A DNA stretch of 64,000 bases, taken from positions 72,501 to 136,500 of the forward strand of contig JACEEZ010013848.1 in the NCBI GenBank assembly GCA_016584305.1, written 5' to 3'. Under the pieces are notes generated by a model. The model ran no database searches, was not told the DNA's origin, and was given only the letters and a program-made list of their open reading frames with translations. The DNA is from Chionoecetes opilio (taxonomy: Eukaryota; Arthropoda; Malacostraca; Decapoda; Majidae). Shown piece by piece: positions 43,861 through 54,540 of this stretch (positions are counted from its first letter, which is position 1; each line of letters opens with the position of its first letter). The translations under genes and the position numbers were made by a program.

Positions 43861-44544
43861 TATACATAAATGCATACCGAAATACGCCTAACCACTCAAC
43901 AAATATACCTTAAATTGTGGCGTACAAGTCGACTAGGCGTACAAGTCGACCTCAAAATGATTAGTTCAAGATTACGGGTTAGAAGTGGGGATGGGGAGAT
44001 GCATACTTACCCCACCGACCATGTGCTATATAGTTAGGATTGAGTATCAATAAAAAACATTGGTGACTAATCTGGCACTCAAAGGATTGCAATACATGGT
44101 GTGTATTTAATTGTCTGTCCAAACCTAACCAAAAATTCCTTGATTGCCCTGTCAGACACTAAACATTCATCATGGAGGTAAATATTAACTTTTAAGGGGA
44201 TAGGCCAGTTTATTTTGAAAATCTTTGTTAATTATTCTATTGATAAATGAAATATTATTGGAAGTCAAGACCACTATACAGATAAGTGCTACGGTCCAAA
44301 AGTCTCCTAACCTCTGCCCTCTATTGCCCCACCCCTCGCTCTTTCCCTTTCCCCCATCGCTCTCAGCCGGATTTTTGAAACCTATCTCCTCCTACAGTTT
44401 TTATTGTACAGTAAAACCCTTATAACTCGGCACGATAGGGGCTCTGGCCCTTGCCGAGTTATTCAATGTGCCGAGTTATGCAATGTCCTCTGATATGGGT
44501 TAAATAAAATATTAATAAATAAAAAAAATGTAAATACAGTACTG

Positions 44545-44733
44545 TAAAAGCATAAAAACTACACTTACCAGTGAACGGGTAGAATGTGCTGGATTTGATA
44601 TCAAACTCAGCACAAATAGCACGCATGGACGCACCTGCATCCATCCTTGCCAGCACTTTCACCTTTTCCTGCAGGCTCAGGCTCTTCAATTTCATTCCCT
44701 TCCTGCTGGTGGATGGAGCTGACATCTTGATAT
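44545..44733 (-). pseudogene. Transposase N-terminal HTH (pipsqueak/CENPB-type) fragment
   Basis: From MSAPSTSRKGMKLK the frame reads SLSLQEKVKVLARMDAGASM then RAICAEFDIKSSTFY. This has the shape of the helix-turn-helix that opens pogo/Tigger transposases and binds the TIR. It ends soon after, with no DDE domain. Near-identical copies are at 50546-50823 and 54542-54742. Confidence 0.75.
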
Positions 44734-45416
44734 ACCGTACTGTATGATGTAATCCCAAAACACATAAAATAGGTGGCAAAGTAAAGCAAAGGTCGGGTAC
44801 CAGCGCATAGGCTGAGCCATGTTTTTGTTGTCCAAGCACCGTCTTGGATTACGAATCCCAATCCAATAACACTTGCTGAAATGTGTGTTATACTACTTTG
44901 TGATATTGTTTGCAATGTTTTGCATTGATTGCATTGCATTATTATTTCGGCTCCTACCAAGCTTGTTGTGTTTTTGAAGCAGAAACCAATCCTTTTTCAA
45001 TTTCGACAAAAAACGGAATTCGTATCGAAGACGGTGCTTTGACGACATAAACACGGCTCAGCAGCTGACAGCCTACACGCTGGTACCCGACCTTTGCTTT
45101 ACTTTGCCACCTATTTTACGTGTTTTGGGATTACATCATACAGTACTGTATTTCAATATGTCAGCTCCATCACGCAAGGGTGTCTCCAGCAGGAAGGGTA
45201 TGAAATTGAAGAGCCTGAACCTGCAGGAAAGGGTCAAAAGGACAAAAACACGACTTTATGCGACTGAGGATGTGCCGAGTCGAGTTTAAGCAAAGAGATG
45301 CAGTAATAACATCAATATGCCGAGATACATTATTTTTTGCCGATTTTCTGTTTACATGTTCACACAAGAGGTTGTGAGGGCATGATATGCCGAGTGAAAA
45401 CCAAGAGATGCAGTTT

Positions 45417-45739
45417 AGGGGAGGCGGTAGCAGAGTGGTTAGCGTCACCGAGTGGCGTTCTCGAAGACCCGAGTTCGATCCCGAGTGAGACCCATAAATC
45501 CACTTGAAATCTTTCTGCACCATCGAGTGGCCTAAGAACACCCACATGCCCTGTCCATTAACTCTACCTTGGACAGTGAGTGCATGGGAGGACACAGGGG
45601 GATGGCATGAGCCTCTAATTAGCCAACCATCACAGCCCTTGAGTGAGCCTCCAGGGCCTACCATCCCACCCCTGGAGCTCACTGCCTACACGCACTATAG
45701 GCATAGATGGGGAAGAAGGGGGAAAAAAAAAGAAAAAAA
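45417..45739 (+). mobile_element. tRNA-derived SINE (second family) inside F1
   Basis: It starts GAGGCGGTAGCAGAGTGGTT (box A-like) with box B GAGTTCGATCCC near 45471, then a body with CCATTAACTCTACCTTGGAC, CAGGGCCTACCATCCC and an A-rich tail. The same SINE lies at the matching place in F2 (inverted), but not in F3. A diverged relative is at 55598-56050. Confidence 0.85.
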
Positions 45740-45790
45740 CTCTCTGCCTTGCCGAGTTATATCAAATTCCGAGTTATAAGGGTTTTACTG

Positions 45791-46943
45791 TACCAAATTA
45801 GTTAGCTGACAAAGATACTAAATAGGTCATATCTATAAAATATTGCTCATATTCATTAAAATTGTCTAATGGTACCCAAATTACAATGGAAATTACATTC
45901 TGGGTCTCAAGGTGTTAAGAGCATAACGCATTTGGTGATCAAAACTATTATATTCTGCTGTGTTTTTATGTTTTGGACGAGTCACCATAAATAACTACGT
46001 AGACTCGTCTAGAAAATACTAAACCCATGTTTTCCTAACCTAACCCCACGTTTAAGCCACCTAATCTAATCTAATCTAACTAAACTTAAATTTAAAATAG
46101 ACCTAATCCCATTTTTATTTTTTTTACCTCCTAACCTAACTCATCCCCATAAAGGTGCCTTATAAATGGAAAAAGAAAAGCAATTCAGATCACAAGAAAA
46201 AGAGTAAACCTGGTCAAGATCAGTTTTAGGTCTGCCATAAAACTTTTCAATGGCACATTTAAATGCATCCTTTTTTCTTCTTTTACATGATGGTGTAAAT
46301 AATTTCTTGTGCAAACTTTTTAGAGCTTCAATTTTTTTCTTCAAGAATATAATCTTCCACCTAATCTAATATAAACTAACCTAATCTAACCCAACCTATT
46401 CTAACCAAACCTAATTTGGTATTATTTTGTTTCTCAGCATCCCACTATTTTCTTTTATGGGATTATTTTTTCTTGGTAGATTTTGATATGCATTTTGAGT
46501 GTGATCATTATTTATGGTGGTTTTCCTCAGAACTAGTCTTTTTTCACATGCCATTTGCTTACCATGTTTTGTAGCAAGGCATGGACCATTTTTGGTATCT
46601 TGCAGCATTCTTATGCACACACAAGGGTAGAATTTGTATTTTTCTGCTACCTGGTAGCATAATCACAACTTCTCAACATATTTGTGCAATGTGCATACAT
46701 TTCTTTTGCAAGGTGAACAGGTGTTACAGCATTTAAGAAAATAAACCTATATTGTTCCCATCTGACTGGTCCTCTGGAATGTTATAGAACATGCTAATAG
46801 TGAGGTTTTTTATATATTACCTATTTTGCTTTTATTTATTTATGAAACTTTATTTTAGAAGTTGTTCAGATTTTGCTTTCATAATTGCTTTTGTTATTCT
46901 AAGAACATGGTATAATTTCAAAATGTTTATCTCCTGGCCACAG
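45791..46943. other. Intron remainder with TTAGG-like repeats
   Basis: 45795-45920 is a partial copy of MITE K. 46020-46140 and 46362-46415 hold degenerate CCTAA/TAATC pentamers, the complement of arthropod TTAGG. Between and after them are short Lys-rich minus-strand frames that I do not recognise. Confidence 0.5.
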
Positions 46944-47062
46944 CTACGAAGGCACCGGACGCTCCCTCTCCTTAAAACTTCTGCAACAGCTGAGGATCCA
47001 GGCAGGACAGACTGGCACTGCTGTAGTGGCATCCAGCACTATTGAGGCTGCAACCCTAACCA
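46944..47062 (+). CDS. NAT10: NAT10 internal exon c
   Basis: Acceptor CCACAG ends at 46943, and donor GTAAGG starts at 47063. The exon encodes YEGTGRSLSLKLLQQLR, a strongly conserved NAT10 block following the Walker B exon, then a variable stretch (GQTGTAVVASSTIEAATLT) that in other species is also poorly conserved. It ends one base into an Arg codon, completed by GG at 47924. There is no stop before the donor. Confidence 0.93.
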
Positions 47063-47923
47063 GTAAGGGAAGCAGGGCACATAAGGTCGGATTGCTCAGG
47101 CTTGCGAATGACGCAGGACCATTGGGCTGGATACATTAGCACACTACATGCAACACGCACCTCTAATACACTACTTTTTACTATAGTGGTGGGAGTAGCA
47201 TAATCTTAAGTCAAATACAGTTGACCACTTGGAAGACTAGAAGGGGAGTAGGGTTGTCAGAAAATCCAAAAAATTGAAGTTTCAGATGAATGTTGAAAAT
47301 ATTACAATAGTTTGTAAAGAAACTTTTTATTGTAATTCATGTAACAGCTATATGATTATGTAAACAACAGACAAGTAACAGGCTGTAACACTGTATCAAA
47401 CTACATAAAAGTTACATAGGCACCAAAAAAGTAAAAATAATCAGATGAGCACAAGACAGAGAGAAACGACTGCTGCTCCACACCACCACTCCACTCCATA
47501 ATTACCATATTTTTCAGGCTTGAAGATGATACCCTTTTCCTTATATATGTCACAGAAATGCAGTATGTACACCTATGAGGCCAAAGAATGTATTTTCTGG
47601 AGGTCTGTCTAAACCCCATAGGAGGTAATCTATCTAAGACAGTATTCTTTTCTTAACCCACATATATTATATGAACAGGGTGGAGTCAAGAGCTTTTTGT
47701 CTCATCAATTCCCCTCCTCTCACTGACTGTCTTCAATCTCTCAGTCACGGCCGTAATGTTGCCTCTCTTGCTATCGTTCTACCACAAGACTAGATTATAA
47801 AATTTGAAAACTAAAGTTTTCATTATTGCCTGAATAGTATGAGAACCAGACTTGGTTGGTGATGCAGGCTACCAATATCTTTCACTATCACTGCTGCTGT
47901 GTCTCAAACCAACTTGTCCCCAG
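47063..47923. other. Short NAT10 intron with a BS LINE scrap
   Basis: This 861-bp intron is mostly unassigned. 47674-47786 matches the C-terminal part of the BS-like LINE at 42493-42600 (RVESRAF, LINS, PLTDCLQSL and NVASLA). Confidence 0.7.
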
Positions 47924-48089
47924 GGCGATCACTACACGAGGTAACACTGGAGGAGAGTGTACGATATGGTCCACATGACCCTGTTGAGGCTTGGCTGCAT
48001 CAACTGCTGTGTCTTGATGCCACCTCGGTCTTGCCTCCTTCTACCACTTGCCCACCACCCCATGTTTGCCAGCTCTATTATGTTAACAG
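47924..48089 (+). CDS. NAT10: NAT10 internal exon d
   Basis: Acceptor TTGTCCCCAG ends at 47923, and donor GTGAGG starts at 48090. In phase with the previous exon it encodes RRSLHEVTLEESVRY, DPVEAWLHQLLCLD and QLYYVNR. This matches the NAT10 segment linking the helicase module to the acetyltransferase domain, including the conserved ESVRY and LLCLD blocks. It ends two bases into the Arg codon of YYVNR, completed by the A at 52723. Confidence 0.95.
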
Positions 48090-48220
48090 GTGAGGTGCTG
48101 CAGATTCCTGGTAGTAACAGTCTCTGTTTCATTAAGTTAGTTGCTAGACTAATTTTTTGTATTGCAGTAACCCATTATACATCATGTAACTGATCCACAT
48201 GCCTCCAAAGATTCTTTAAA

Positions 48221-48590
48221 GTAAAAAGTGGGGCTCCGCAGGGGTCTGTTTTAGGGCCATTACTATTTTTAGTTTACATTGATTAATTATTTAGACAGTA
48301 GGATTATTATGATAGTAAGTTTCCTGACGATTCAGAGATACATAAGATTATTAGCTCACACAGCCTCACATTCTGACAAAATCACCCTGCAAGGAAATCT
48401 CAATAAAATTAATGAGGGGATAGTTAAGTGGCAGATAGAATATAATTTTGAAAAGTGCAAAGCAATCCATGTTGGTAGAGAAATTCTTCATAATAGGTAC
48501 ACCATTGCAATGTGGAGCTGAAATTATTAAATGGTAGGAGGGATTTGGATGTGCTGGTAAGCTCAGATTTCTGTTCTAGAAAACAATGTA
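48221..48590 (+). pseudogene. CR1 RT fragment
   Basis: It encodes SGAPQGSVLGPLLFLVYID, then a damaged catalytic region (PDDSEIHKIIS, where the FADD motif is altered to PDD), VKWQIEYNFEKCKAIHVG and DLDVLVSSD. This is the middle to late part of a CR1 RT, with several frameshifts. A lone pogo-type end (CAGTGGAAACTCTATAACGG) follows at 48591. Confidence 0.8.
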
Positions 48591-48714
48591 CAGTGGAAAC
48601 TCTATAACGGAATAATTCAGCCAACCCCCTTTCCGTTATAGGGAATTTTCCGCTATAGTGTTTGCCAGAACCCATTGCTACAGCACCAATTTTTGGGTAT
48701 CATGCGAGTTTTGG

Positions 48715-49190
48715 TCAGTTTACCTCCTTGCAGTTAAAGTCACACATCAAAATCAAGTCAGCACTTTTCTCTTTTAGTTTCCCCAGTTGACCGGTTGTGG
48801 CGTTCAGCATTTCTTGATATTCATCACCTCTCCATGATCTAGTTTTTGGTGGAACGTATGCCACGGAAATATCTATTTTTCCTCCTTTTCTAGTTTCTAA
48901 GCTTATATGAATCAGCCCGTCAGGGTGGCAAGGTTGGTAGAGACGTGACCTCGCAATGTGCAGCGTCCCTGCGCATTCGGTCAGCGGTTCGAGTCCGCCT
49001 AGTTCGTGCTGACGTGGCGGCGCTTTGTATAGTCAATAACCTTGTAGTTGGTACTTGCAAAGTGTCTAGATAGGATGAAAATCTTATCTTATCTTATATG
49101 AATCAATTCTGCTTTACCTTCTCCCATCTCCACTTTAGATACTTTATGTTCCTTTTTGACTGCAATCATAACTCCTACTTTATTGTCAGT
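48715..49190 (-). pseudogene. LINE endonuclease (APE) fragment split by a SINE
   Basis: On the minus strand, TDNKVGVMIAVKKEHKVSKV and EMGEGKAELIHI continue beyond the SINE as SLETRKGGKIDISVAYVPPK and LILMCDFNCKEVN. This is the exonuclease-endonuclease-phosphatase domain of a non-LTR retrotransposon. The SINE at 48915-49093 is inserted within it and F2 lies against its upstream side. Confidence 0.75.
48915..49093 (+). mobile_element. tRNA-derived SINE, copy 2
   Basis: It is nearly identical to 41010-41190 (GCCCGTCAGGGTGGCAAGG, box B GGTTCGAGTCC, tail ATCTTATCTT). A 12-bp duplication, TTATATGAATCA, flanks it (48903-48914 and 49094-49105). The low divergence from copy 1 suggests recent activity. 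Confidence 0.9.
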
Positions 49191-49263
49191 GTACAGTAAA
49201 AGCCTTATAACTCGGCACTGTATAACTCGGAATTTGATATAACTCGGCATGGCAAAGGCAACG

Positions 49264-49985
49264 TTTTTTTTTTTTTTTTTTTTCTTTTCCATTATTTTTA
49301 TTATTTTTATTTTTATTTTTTTACACACCTATACCTATAGCGCGTGTAGGCAGTGAGCTACAGGGGTGGGATGGTAGGCCCTGGAGGCTCACTCGAGGGC
49401 TGTGATGGTTGGCCCTCGCCCGTGGTGGCGCAGGCAGGATTGTTATAGTGACGCCCAGGGCCGGATCAAGAGCTGTGGGGGCCCTGGGGCTCAGCTTTTG
49501 TGGGGGCCCTATATTCGCACAAAAATTAAGCACTTTTGTGGGTATTTTGAGGCCTATGTTTGGCAAAGAAATGTTAATGCATAGACTGGTATTCAGAGAT
49601 AAAGGATGAAACAGAGACAGACAAATATGTTTTGGTTTTGTAACTTGCCAATGTTTTTAATATTACTGCTTAAAGCTAATATACATATGGTGGGGGCCCT
49701 TTTGGTGGGGGCCCTTTCGGTGGGGGCCCTGGGGAAAGAGCCCTGGTAGCCCCCCCCTTAATCCGGCCCTGGACTGACGCCTGTGATTAGAGGCTCATGC
49801 CGCCCCTTGTGTCCTCCCATGCACTCACAGTCGAAGGTGGAGTTAATGGACAGGGCATGTGGGTGTTCTTAGACCACTCGACGGTGCAGAAAGATTTCAA
49901 GTGGATTTATGGGTCTCACTCGGGATTGAACTCAGGTCTTCGAGAACGCCACTCAGTGACGCTAACCACTCTGCTACCAAGGTCC
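49264..49985 (-). mobile_element. tRNA-derived SINE inside F2, split by a MITE
   Basis: Read on the minus strand it matches the SINE in F1 (GGTAGCAGAGTGGTTAGCGT, box B, CCATTAACTCCACC, CCAGGGCCTACCATCCC). A 318-bp MITE (49456-49773) interrupts it. Its position relative to the element end is the same as in F1. Confidence 0.8.
49456..49773. mobile_element. hAT-like MITE (CAGGGCCGG ends)
   Basis: The ends CAGGGCCGGATCAAG and (inverted) CAGGGCCGGATTAAGG are typical of short hAT-type elements. The flanks GTGACGCC (49448-49455) and CTGACGCC (49774-49781) form an 8-bp duplication with one mismatch, as hAT elements make. The interior repeats GTGGGGGCCCT five times or so. Confidence 0.75.
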
Positions 49986-50545
49986 TAAACTGCATCTCAT
50001 GGTTTTCACTCGGCATATCATGCCCTCACAACCTCTTGTGTGAACATGTAAACAGAAAGTCGGCAAAAAATAATGTATCTCGGCATATTGATGTTATAAC
50101 TGCATCTCTTCGCTTACACTCGGCATATCGTCAGTCGCATAAAGTCGTATTTTTGTCCTTTTGATCTTTTCCTGCAGGCTCAGGCTCTTCAATTTCATTC
50201 CCTTCCTGCTGGAGACACCCTTGCGTGATGGAGCTGACATCTTGAAATACAGTACTGTATGATGTAATCCCAAAACACGTAAAATAGGTGGCAAAGTAAA
50301 GCAAAGGTCGGGAACGAGCATGTAGGCTGTCAGCTGAGCCGTGTTTATGTCGTCAAAGCACCGTCTTGGATACGAATTCCGTTTTTTGTCTAAATTGAAA
50401 AAGGATTGGTTTCTGCTTCAAAAACACAACAAGATTGGTAGGAGCCAAAATAATAATCAATGCAAAACATTGCAAACAATATCACAAAGTAGTATAACAC
50501 ACATTTCAGCAAGTGTTATTGGATTGGGATTCGTAATCCAAGACA

Positions 50546-50823
50546 GTGCTTGGACGACAAAAACACGGCTCAGCCTACGCGCTGGTACCCGACCTTTGCT
50601 TTACTTTGCCACCTATTTTAAGTGTTTTGGGATTACATCATACAGTACTGTATATCAAGATGTCAGCTCCATCACGCAAGGGTGTCTCCAGCAGGAAGGT
50701 AATGAAATTGAAGAGCCTGAGGCCCTGAACCTGCAGAAAAAGGTGAAAGTGCTGGCAAGGATGGATGCAGGTGCGTCTATGGGTGCCATTTGTGCTGAGT
50801 TTGATATCAAAGCCAGTACATTC
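50546..50823 (+). pseudogene. Transposase N-terminal HTH fragment in F2
   Basis: It encodes MSAPSRKGVSSRK, then after a small duplication LNLQKKVKVLARMDAGAS and GAICAEFDIKASTFH. It is the same pipsqueak/CENPB-type helix-turn-helix as in F1 and F3, with no DDE domain after it. A shorter divergent copy (50321-50094) faces the other way. Confidence 0.75.
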
Positions 50824-50890
50824 CATTCTACCCGTTCACTGGTAAGTGTAGTTTTTATGCTTTTACAGTACTGTATTTACTTCTTCTTCT

Positions 50891-50939
<49 letters not shown>

Positions 50940-51027
50940 CTTTTCTTTTCCCCATATCAGAGGAGGACATTGAATAACTCGGCAAGGGCCAGAGCCCCTA
51001 TCGTGCCGAGTTATAAGGCTTTTACTG

Positions 51028-51248
51028 TAGTTATGAATTACGGGATTAATTCACCGGTACTGAAATTTTCCATGAATATGAATTTCCCATACAATGGGTA
51101 TTCATCGGTACTGAAGGGATTAAAGTCCTTTTTCAGTCTTTGTACTTTCCCTTTTTGATATTGAACTGTTTATTAAGAGCTTCTAATATATTAAAGGACA
51201 CTGTATATTCCCGCTTTAGTACAACATGGTCACTTTTCCCTTGGACTA
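51028..51248. other. Unassigned sequence
   Basis: A short AT-rich stretch lies between F2 and a pogo-type fragment. Nothing is recognised. Confidence 0.4.
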
Positions 51249-51975
51249 CAGTAGAACCCCTCTAACTCCGACCATGCATTTCTCAGGCAAATAATCTGGG
51301 CAGACAAAGTTCTTAAAACTGATACATGTCTGAGAAATACAAAATCTTGGGGAGAAACTCGGACAGCCACCACCAGAATTAGCGAAGCAATAACTTAATA
51401 ACTCATCAGGTGACACATGAGCCATGTATGGGTGGTGTAACAAGCTCTCTCAGTGTTCAATGCTGTTCTTGTGTAAGCACCTCACCGAGTCGCCATCGTC
51501 TTGGTTTCTGATAACCACTGCTTTTTCTTCCCGAAAACACTTGTCATATTGTTCCGAGAGATGCATAGACGATGCAAGATCCTTCTCAGAAACAGAGCTA
51601 AGGGCAAAAGCAACGTGAGAATGTGATATGAGGGAGTGACTGTCCCACCACCCTAGCAAGTCAAGTCCACACACAGCTGCCAGTGGCATCACTTCCCCTC
51701 ACATCCCTCACTTGTCACAGCCATCAGACCCTCCATCATCACCTACACCATATCCTTTTCTGCTACCAAGACTTTCAATACCACAAGAAACAAGATCATT
51801 ATCTTCAGGAACCTGTTCACTTCCATCATCCATTACCACACTAATCGAGTGTTCCCAGGTCATGTCACATTCATGATATGTCTTCTTTTGTGAAAGTACC
51901 TCGCTGTGTCGCCATCGTCTTGGTTTCTGATTACCACTGCTTTTTGCTCAAAGCATTCTTGCATAAGATAGATCC
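51249..51975 (-). pseudogene. pogo-type fragment with a repeated coding scrap
   Basis: It begins with a lone pogo-type end, CAGTAGAACCCCTCTAAC. On the minus strand a short peptide block, KAVVIRNQDDGDS-RC-HK, occurs twice, at 51469-51535 and 51886-51950. It could be the acidic C-terminal part of a Tigger/jerky-type transposase, but there is no DDE motif, so the assignment is weak. Confidence 0.45.
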
Positions 51976-52722
51976 AAGATATATTTAAATCCATTCACCT
52001 ATTCTATCAAAAATTCATTTAAATTTTTTTATACTTTGCTTTTCGACCATGACTCTGATTTTTTTTTTTATGTACAAAATCAATAACTACTTTTTTTCTT
52101 CTCAAATATCATGACTACTTTTCCCATATTAATTTGAGTTTTCTCTTCTAAATGTTACTTAGTTGACCTACCAATTTCTTGCAAACGTTTTTTTCCATTC
52201 TGTTAGTAACTGTCACCTAAAGAGAAAAAAAATTCAGCTTTCACTTTGCATTATGTTTTTATCTTCATTCCAGAAATATCACCCCTTGCCTTCACAACTC
52301 CTTCCTTTTCCTGCTATTTCATTTATTCCTCCTTGACGCACCCATACCATTGGTGGTATACCCATGCATGTCATTTTTTCCTTCCTTTGATTGCATTCAT
52401 TCATTTAGAAAAAATATTTAATATATTTTTTTTCATATTATTAATTTTCTCATCATACATCCGTTATTATTCTTCCATCCTTCATGTTATCCTATCTACT
52501 GTTCCATCCATTTCCTTTTCCTTTTTGTATGTATGATGATTGTTGTCTCATCTGTTTTTGTTTAAAATGTATCCCAGTTTCGTTAGTGCAAATCATCTGA
52601 TATTTCATGTATTTTTTTTTCTTTTCAATGTGTTCTTTTCCTTTTTTTCACCTATTCAGGTATAATGATGGTAGGGTCACATCAAACAAAAGCATGATTG
52701 TGGTGATCTAAATCTTTTCCAG
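51976..52722. other. AT-rich intron sequence
   Basis: No repeat family, RNA or coding signal is recognised. It ends in the acceptor TCTTTTCCAG of the next NAT10 exon. Confidence 0.5.
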
Positions 52723-52924
52723 AGAGGTTCTGTTTAGCGGTCATAGTGAAAGTGAGGGCTTCCTGCAGCAGATGGTGGCACTGCTTGTTGCATCCCACTA
52801 CCGCAACTCTCCTGACGACCTGCAGATTTTGTGTGATGCCCCAGCCCATCACCTTTTTGTACTCCTGCCGCCTCTACCACTCAACTCTGCTGTGACGCTG
52901 CCTACCATACTGGCTGTTTTACAG
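52723..52924 (+). CDS. NAT10: NAT10 internal exon e
   Basis: Acceptor TCTTTTCCAG ends at 52722, and donor GTGCTT starts at 52925. In phase it encodes REVLFSGHSESEGFLQQM, ALLVASHYRNSPDDLQILCD and APAHHLFVLLPPLPL. This is the highly conserved VASHYKNSPNDLQ-DAPAHHLF region at the start of the NAT10 acetyltransferase half. It ends in frame (ILAVLQ), matching the next exon, which starts VCLEGGIP. Confidence 0.95.
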
Positions 52925-54540
52925 GTGCTTTAACCAAATGTCCTTTGCAGTTCTTGCTGCTTTTTTCTCCTGACTATTGTTACTGTATTGCTTCATAAAT
53001 GTTTACACATTTTTCTATGTTGCTTGTTCTGTTATAGAATGCGTACTTGATTATGGATTCCATCTAGGCAGCAAAATGGTTGTGGGAAAGAAATGTGTTA
53101 AAGCTCAGAATATTGGGCATAATATGAGATAATGAGTTAAGTGAAAGAGTAACATTAAAATCTTAATGCATGCTTTAATTTTATGTCAAATTATGATTTA
53201 ATTGTTGTAAAGATAGATGATGGTGCTTGACAGATATTTCTCCTTAATATGGAGTCATTATCAGATTTTCATTGAAGTGAAAAGTAAGGGAAGTAACTAT
53301 TTCTAATGATAAAAGGTCGCTTTGGTAATGGCAAGCAGCCTAAGTCAGCAATACAAGTTAGGCTTCTAAGCCATCTTGGCTTATAGAAATTACATCTTCA
53401 CTTTTTAATCCATCAAAAATCTTTAGCACCTTTATATTCAGGGGAAATATCTCTGTCTACGCTATGCTATATGTAATTGTATTATGCAGTTGCCTAAATA
53501 TATCAGTGAGGAACATTTTACAGAAAGCTAAACTATAGAAATAGAAACCCTGGAAGCTTTGCACATAGTGTGTATGTTTACATACACCTTAATTTGAAGG
53601 GCTCCACAAACCTGGCGATTACGCTGCCACCACCCACAATAAGTGGGGAAAAAAAATAAAGATTTAGAGAATATATGAGGATAACTGGGACTTAATAAAC
53701 GACTCGTTAACAGGGTTTCTTTATACTCGAACAGTAATCACATCCCAGTTCTAAATGGCTAATGGTTTCCCACCGAAAACTATACTTAACATCATGTAGT
53801 CGAACGAAACGCCTATATTTCTCCTCCTGGCTTCAAACACAAAAGGTTCCTACTCTTGAGTTACTAGGTACTATATCTATCTATCTAAAACACTCTGGGA
53901 AGCGTGTATAGGGCCTTAGCTAAATATACTGGTGTCTCAGCGGGTCATCCACTCAGCACAGCTCAGCAACACACAACCATCGCCATCAGCACACACATGG
54001 GTCCCTCAGGGGTTCAACCGCCCACTCAGCTCAGCTCAGCTCACTCAGCTCACTGTTCCCAGCTCCAGACCCTGAATATACACAACCCCCCATTACAAGT
54101 CATGTAATTTAAGATCAAGAACTAATCAATGCCCTATACATCCTTATAAGTACACCGCCACACACCTACCTTCGAAAAGGGTTGTAAGACACGACTCTCT
54201 CCGAGCGTGTGTTCTCGACAAGGGCTGGCACGAGAGAGAGAGAGAGAGCGCGTGTATTTTTCCCTACCTCGCCTTCTTGCCGTGACGTCACTAGCGACCA
54301 CGGGTATAAAATATTGCCAGAACCTATATCTAACTGATTAGGGACTGAGGAGTGAAGAAAAATTGTGAGCATTTAATTACTAGCTATATATGTATTACTT
54401 TACTCTCACCACTCAATGTAAACTTTTCGTCAATCGTGAGTCACAGGATTAACCTATTTTCTCGCGTTACACTTGGATCCTCCAAAGTAAGGGCATGGGC
54501 ACGAATCTCTTTTTTTCTTTTTCTTGATATCATAAGATGT
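52925..54540. other. Intron sequence, mostly unassigned
   Basis: No transposon is recognised up to F3. 53930-54060 has CAGCTCAGCTCA-type short repeats, and 54231-54249 is a (GA)n run. A promoter-like pair at 54282-54313 is listed separately. Confidence 0.4.
54282..54313 (+). promoter_or_regulatory. Possible CRE plus TATA box
   Basis: GTGACGTCAC (a perfect CRE palindrome, 54282-54291) is followed 13 bases later by TATAAAATA (54305-54313). The spacing and order are those of a polymerase II core promoter on the plus strand. There is no open frame of note downstream, so it may belong to an unrecognised LTR or be chance. Confidence 0.3.

Larger units (their letters stand above)
44409..45790. mobile_element. 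pogo/Tigger-type element F1 with a double-headed interior
   Basis: The ends CAGTAAAACCCTTATAACTC and its inverse are bordered by TA (44407-44408 and 45791-45792). TTATAACTCGGCA-type units repeat near the ends. The interior holds two divergent copies of the start of a transposase: the minus strand at 44839-44545 and the plus strand at 45104-45289. The right half carries a SINE (45417-45739). F2 (49194-51027) has the same plan reversed. Confidence 0.85.
49194..51027. mobile_element. pogo/Tigger-type element F2 with a double-headed interior
   Basis: The ends CAGTAAAAGCCTTATAAC and its inverse are flanked by TA (49192-49193 and 51028-51029). It is F1 reversed. The minus-strand transposase start lies at 50321-50094 and the plus-strand start at 50546-50823. 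The SINE is on the minus strand at 49264-49985, enlarged by a hAT-like MITE. Poly(T) occurs at 49265-49284 and 50891-50939. Confidence 0.85.

Noticed and set aside
48221..48590. PDDSE as a functional RT active site variant
   Set aside because: Frameshifts surround it, so it is a decayed FADD rather than a variant enzyme.
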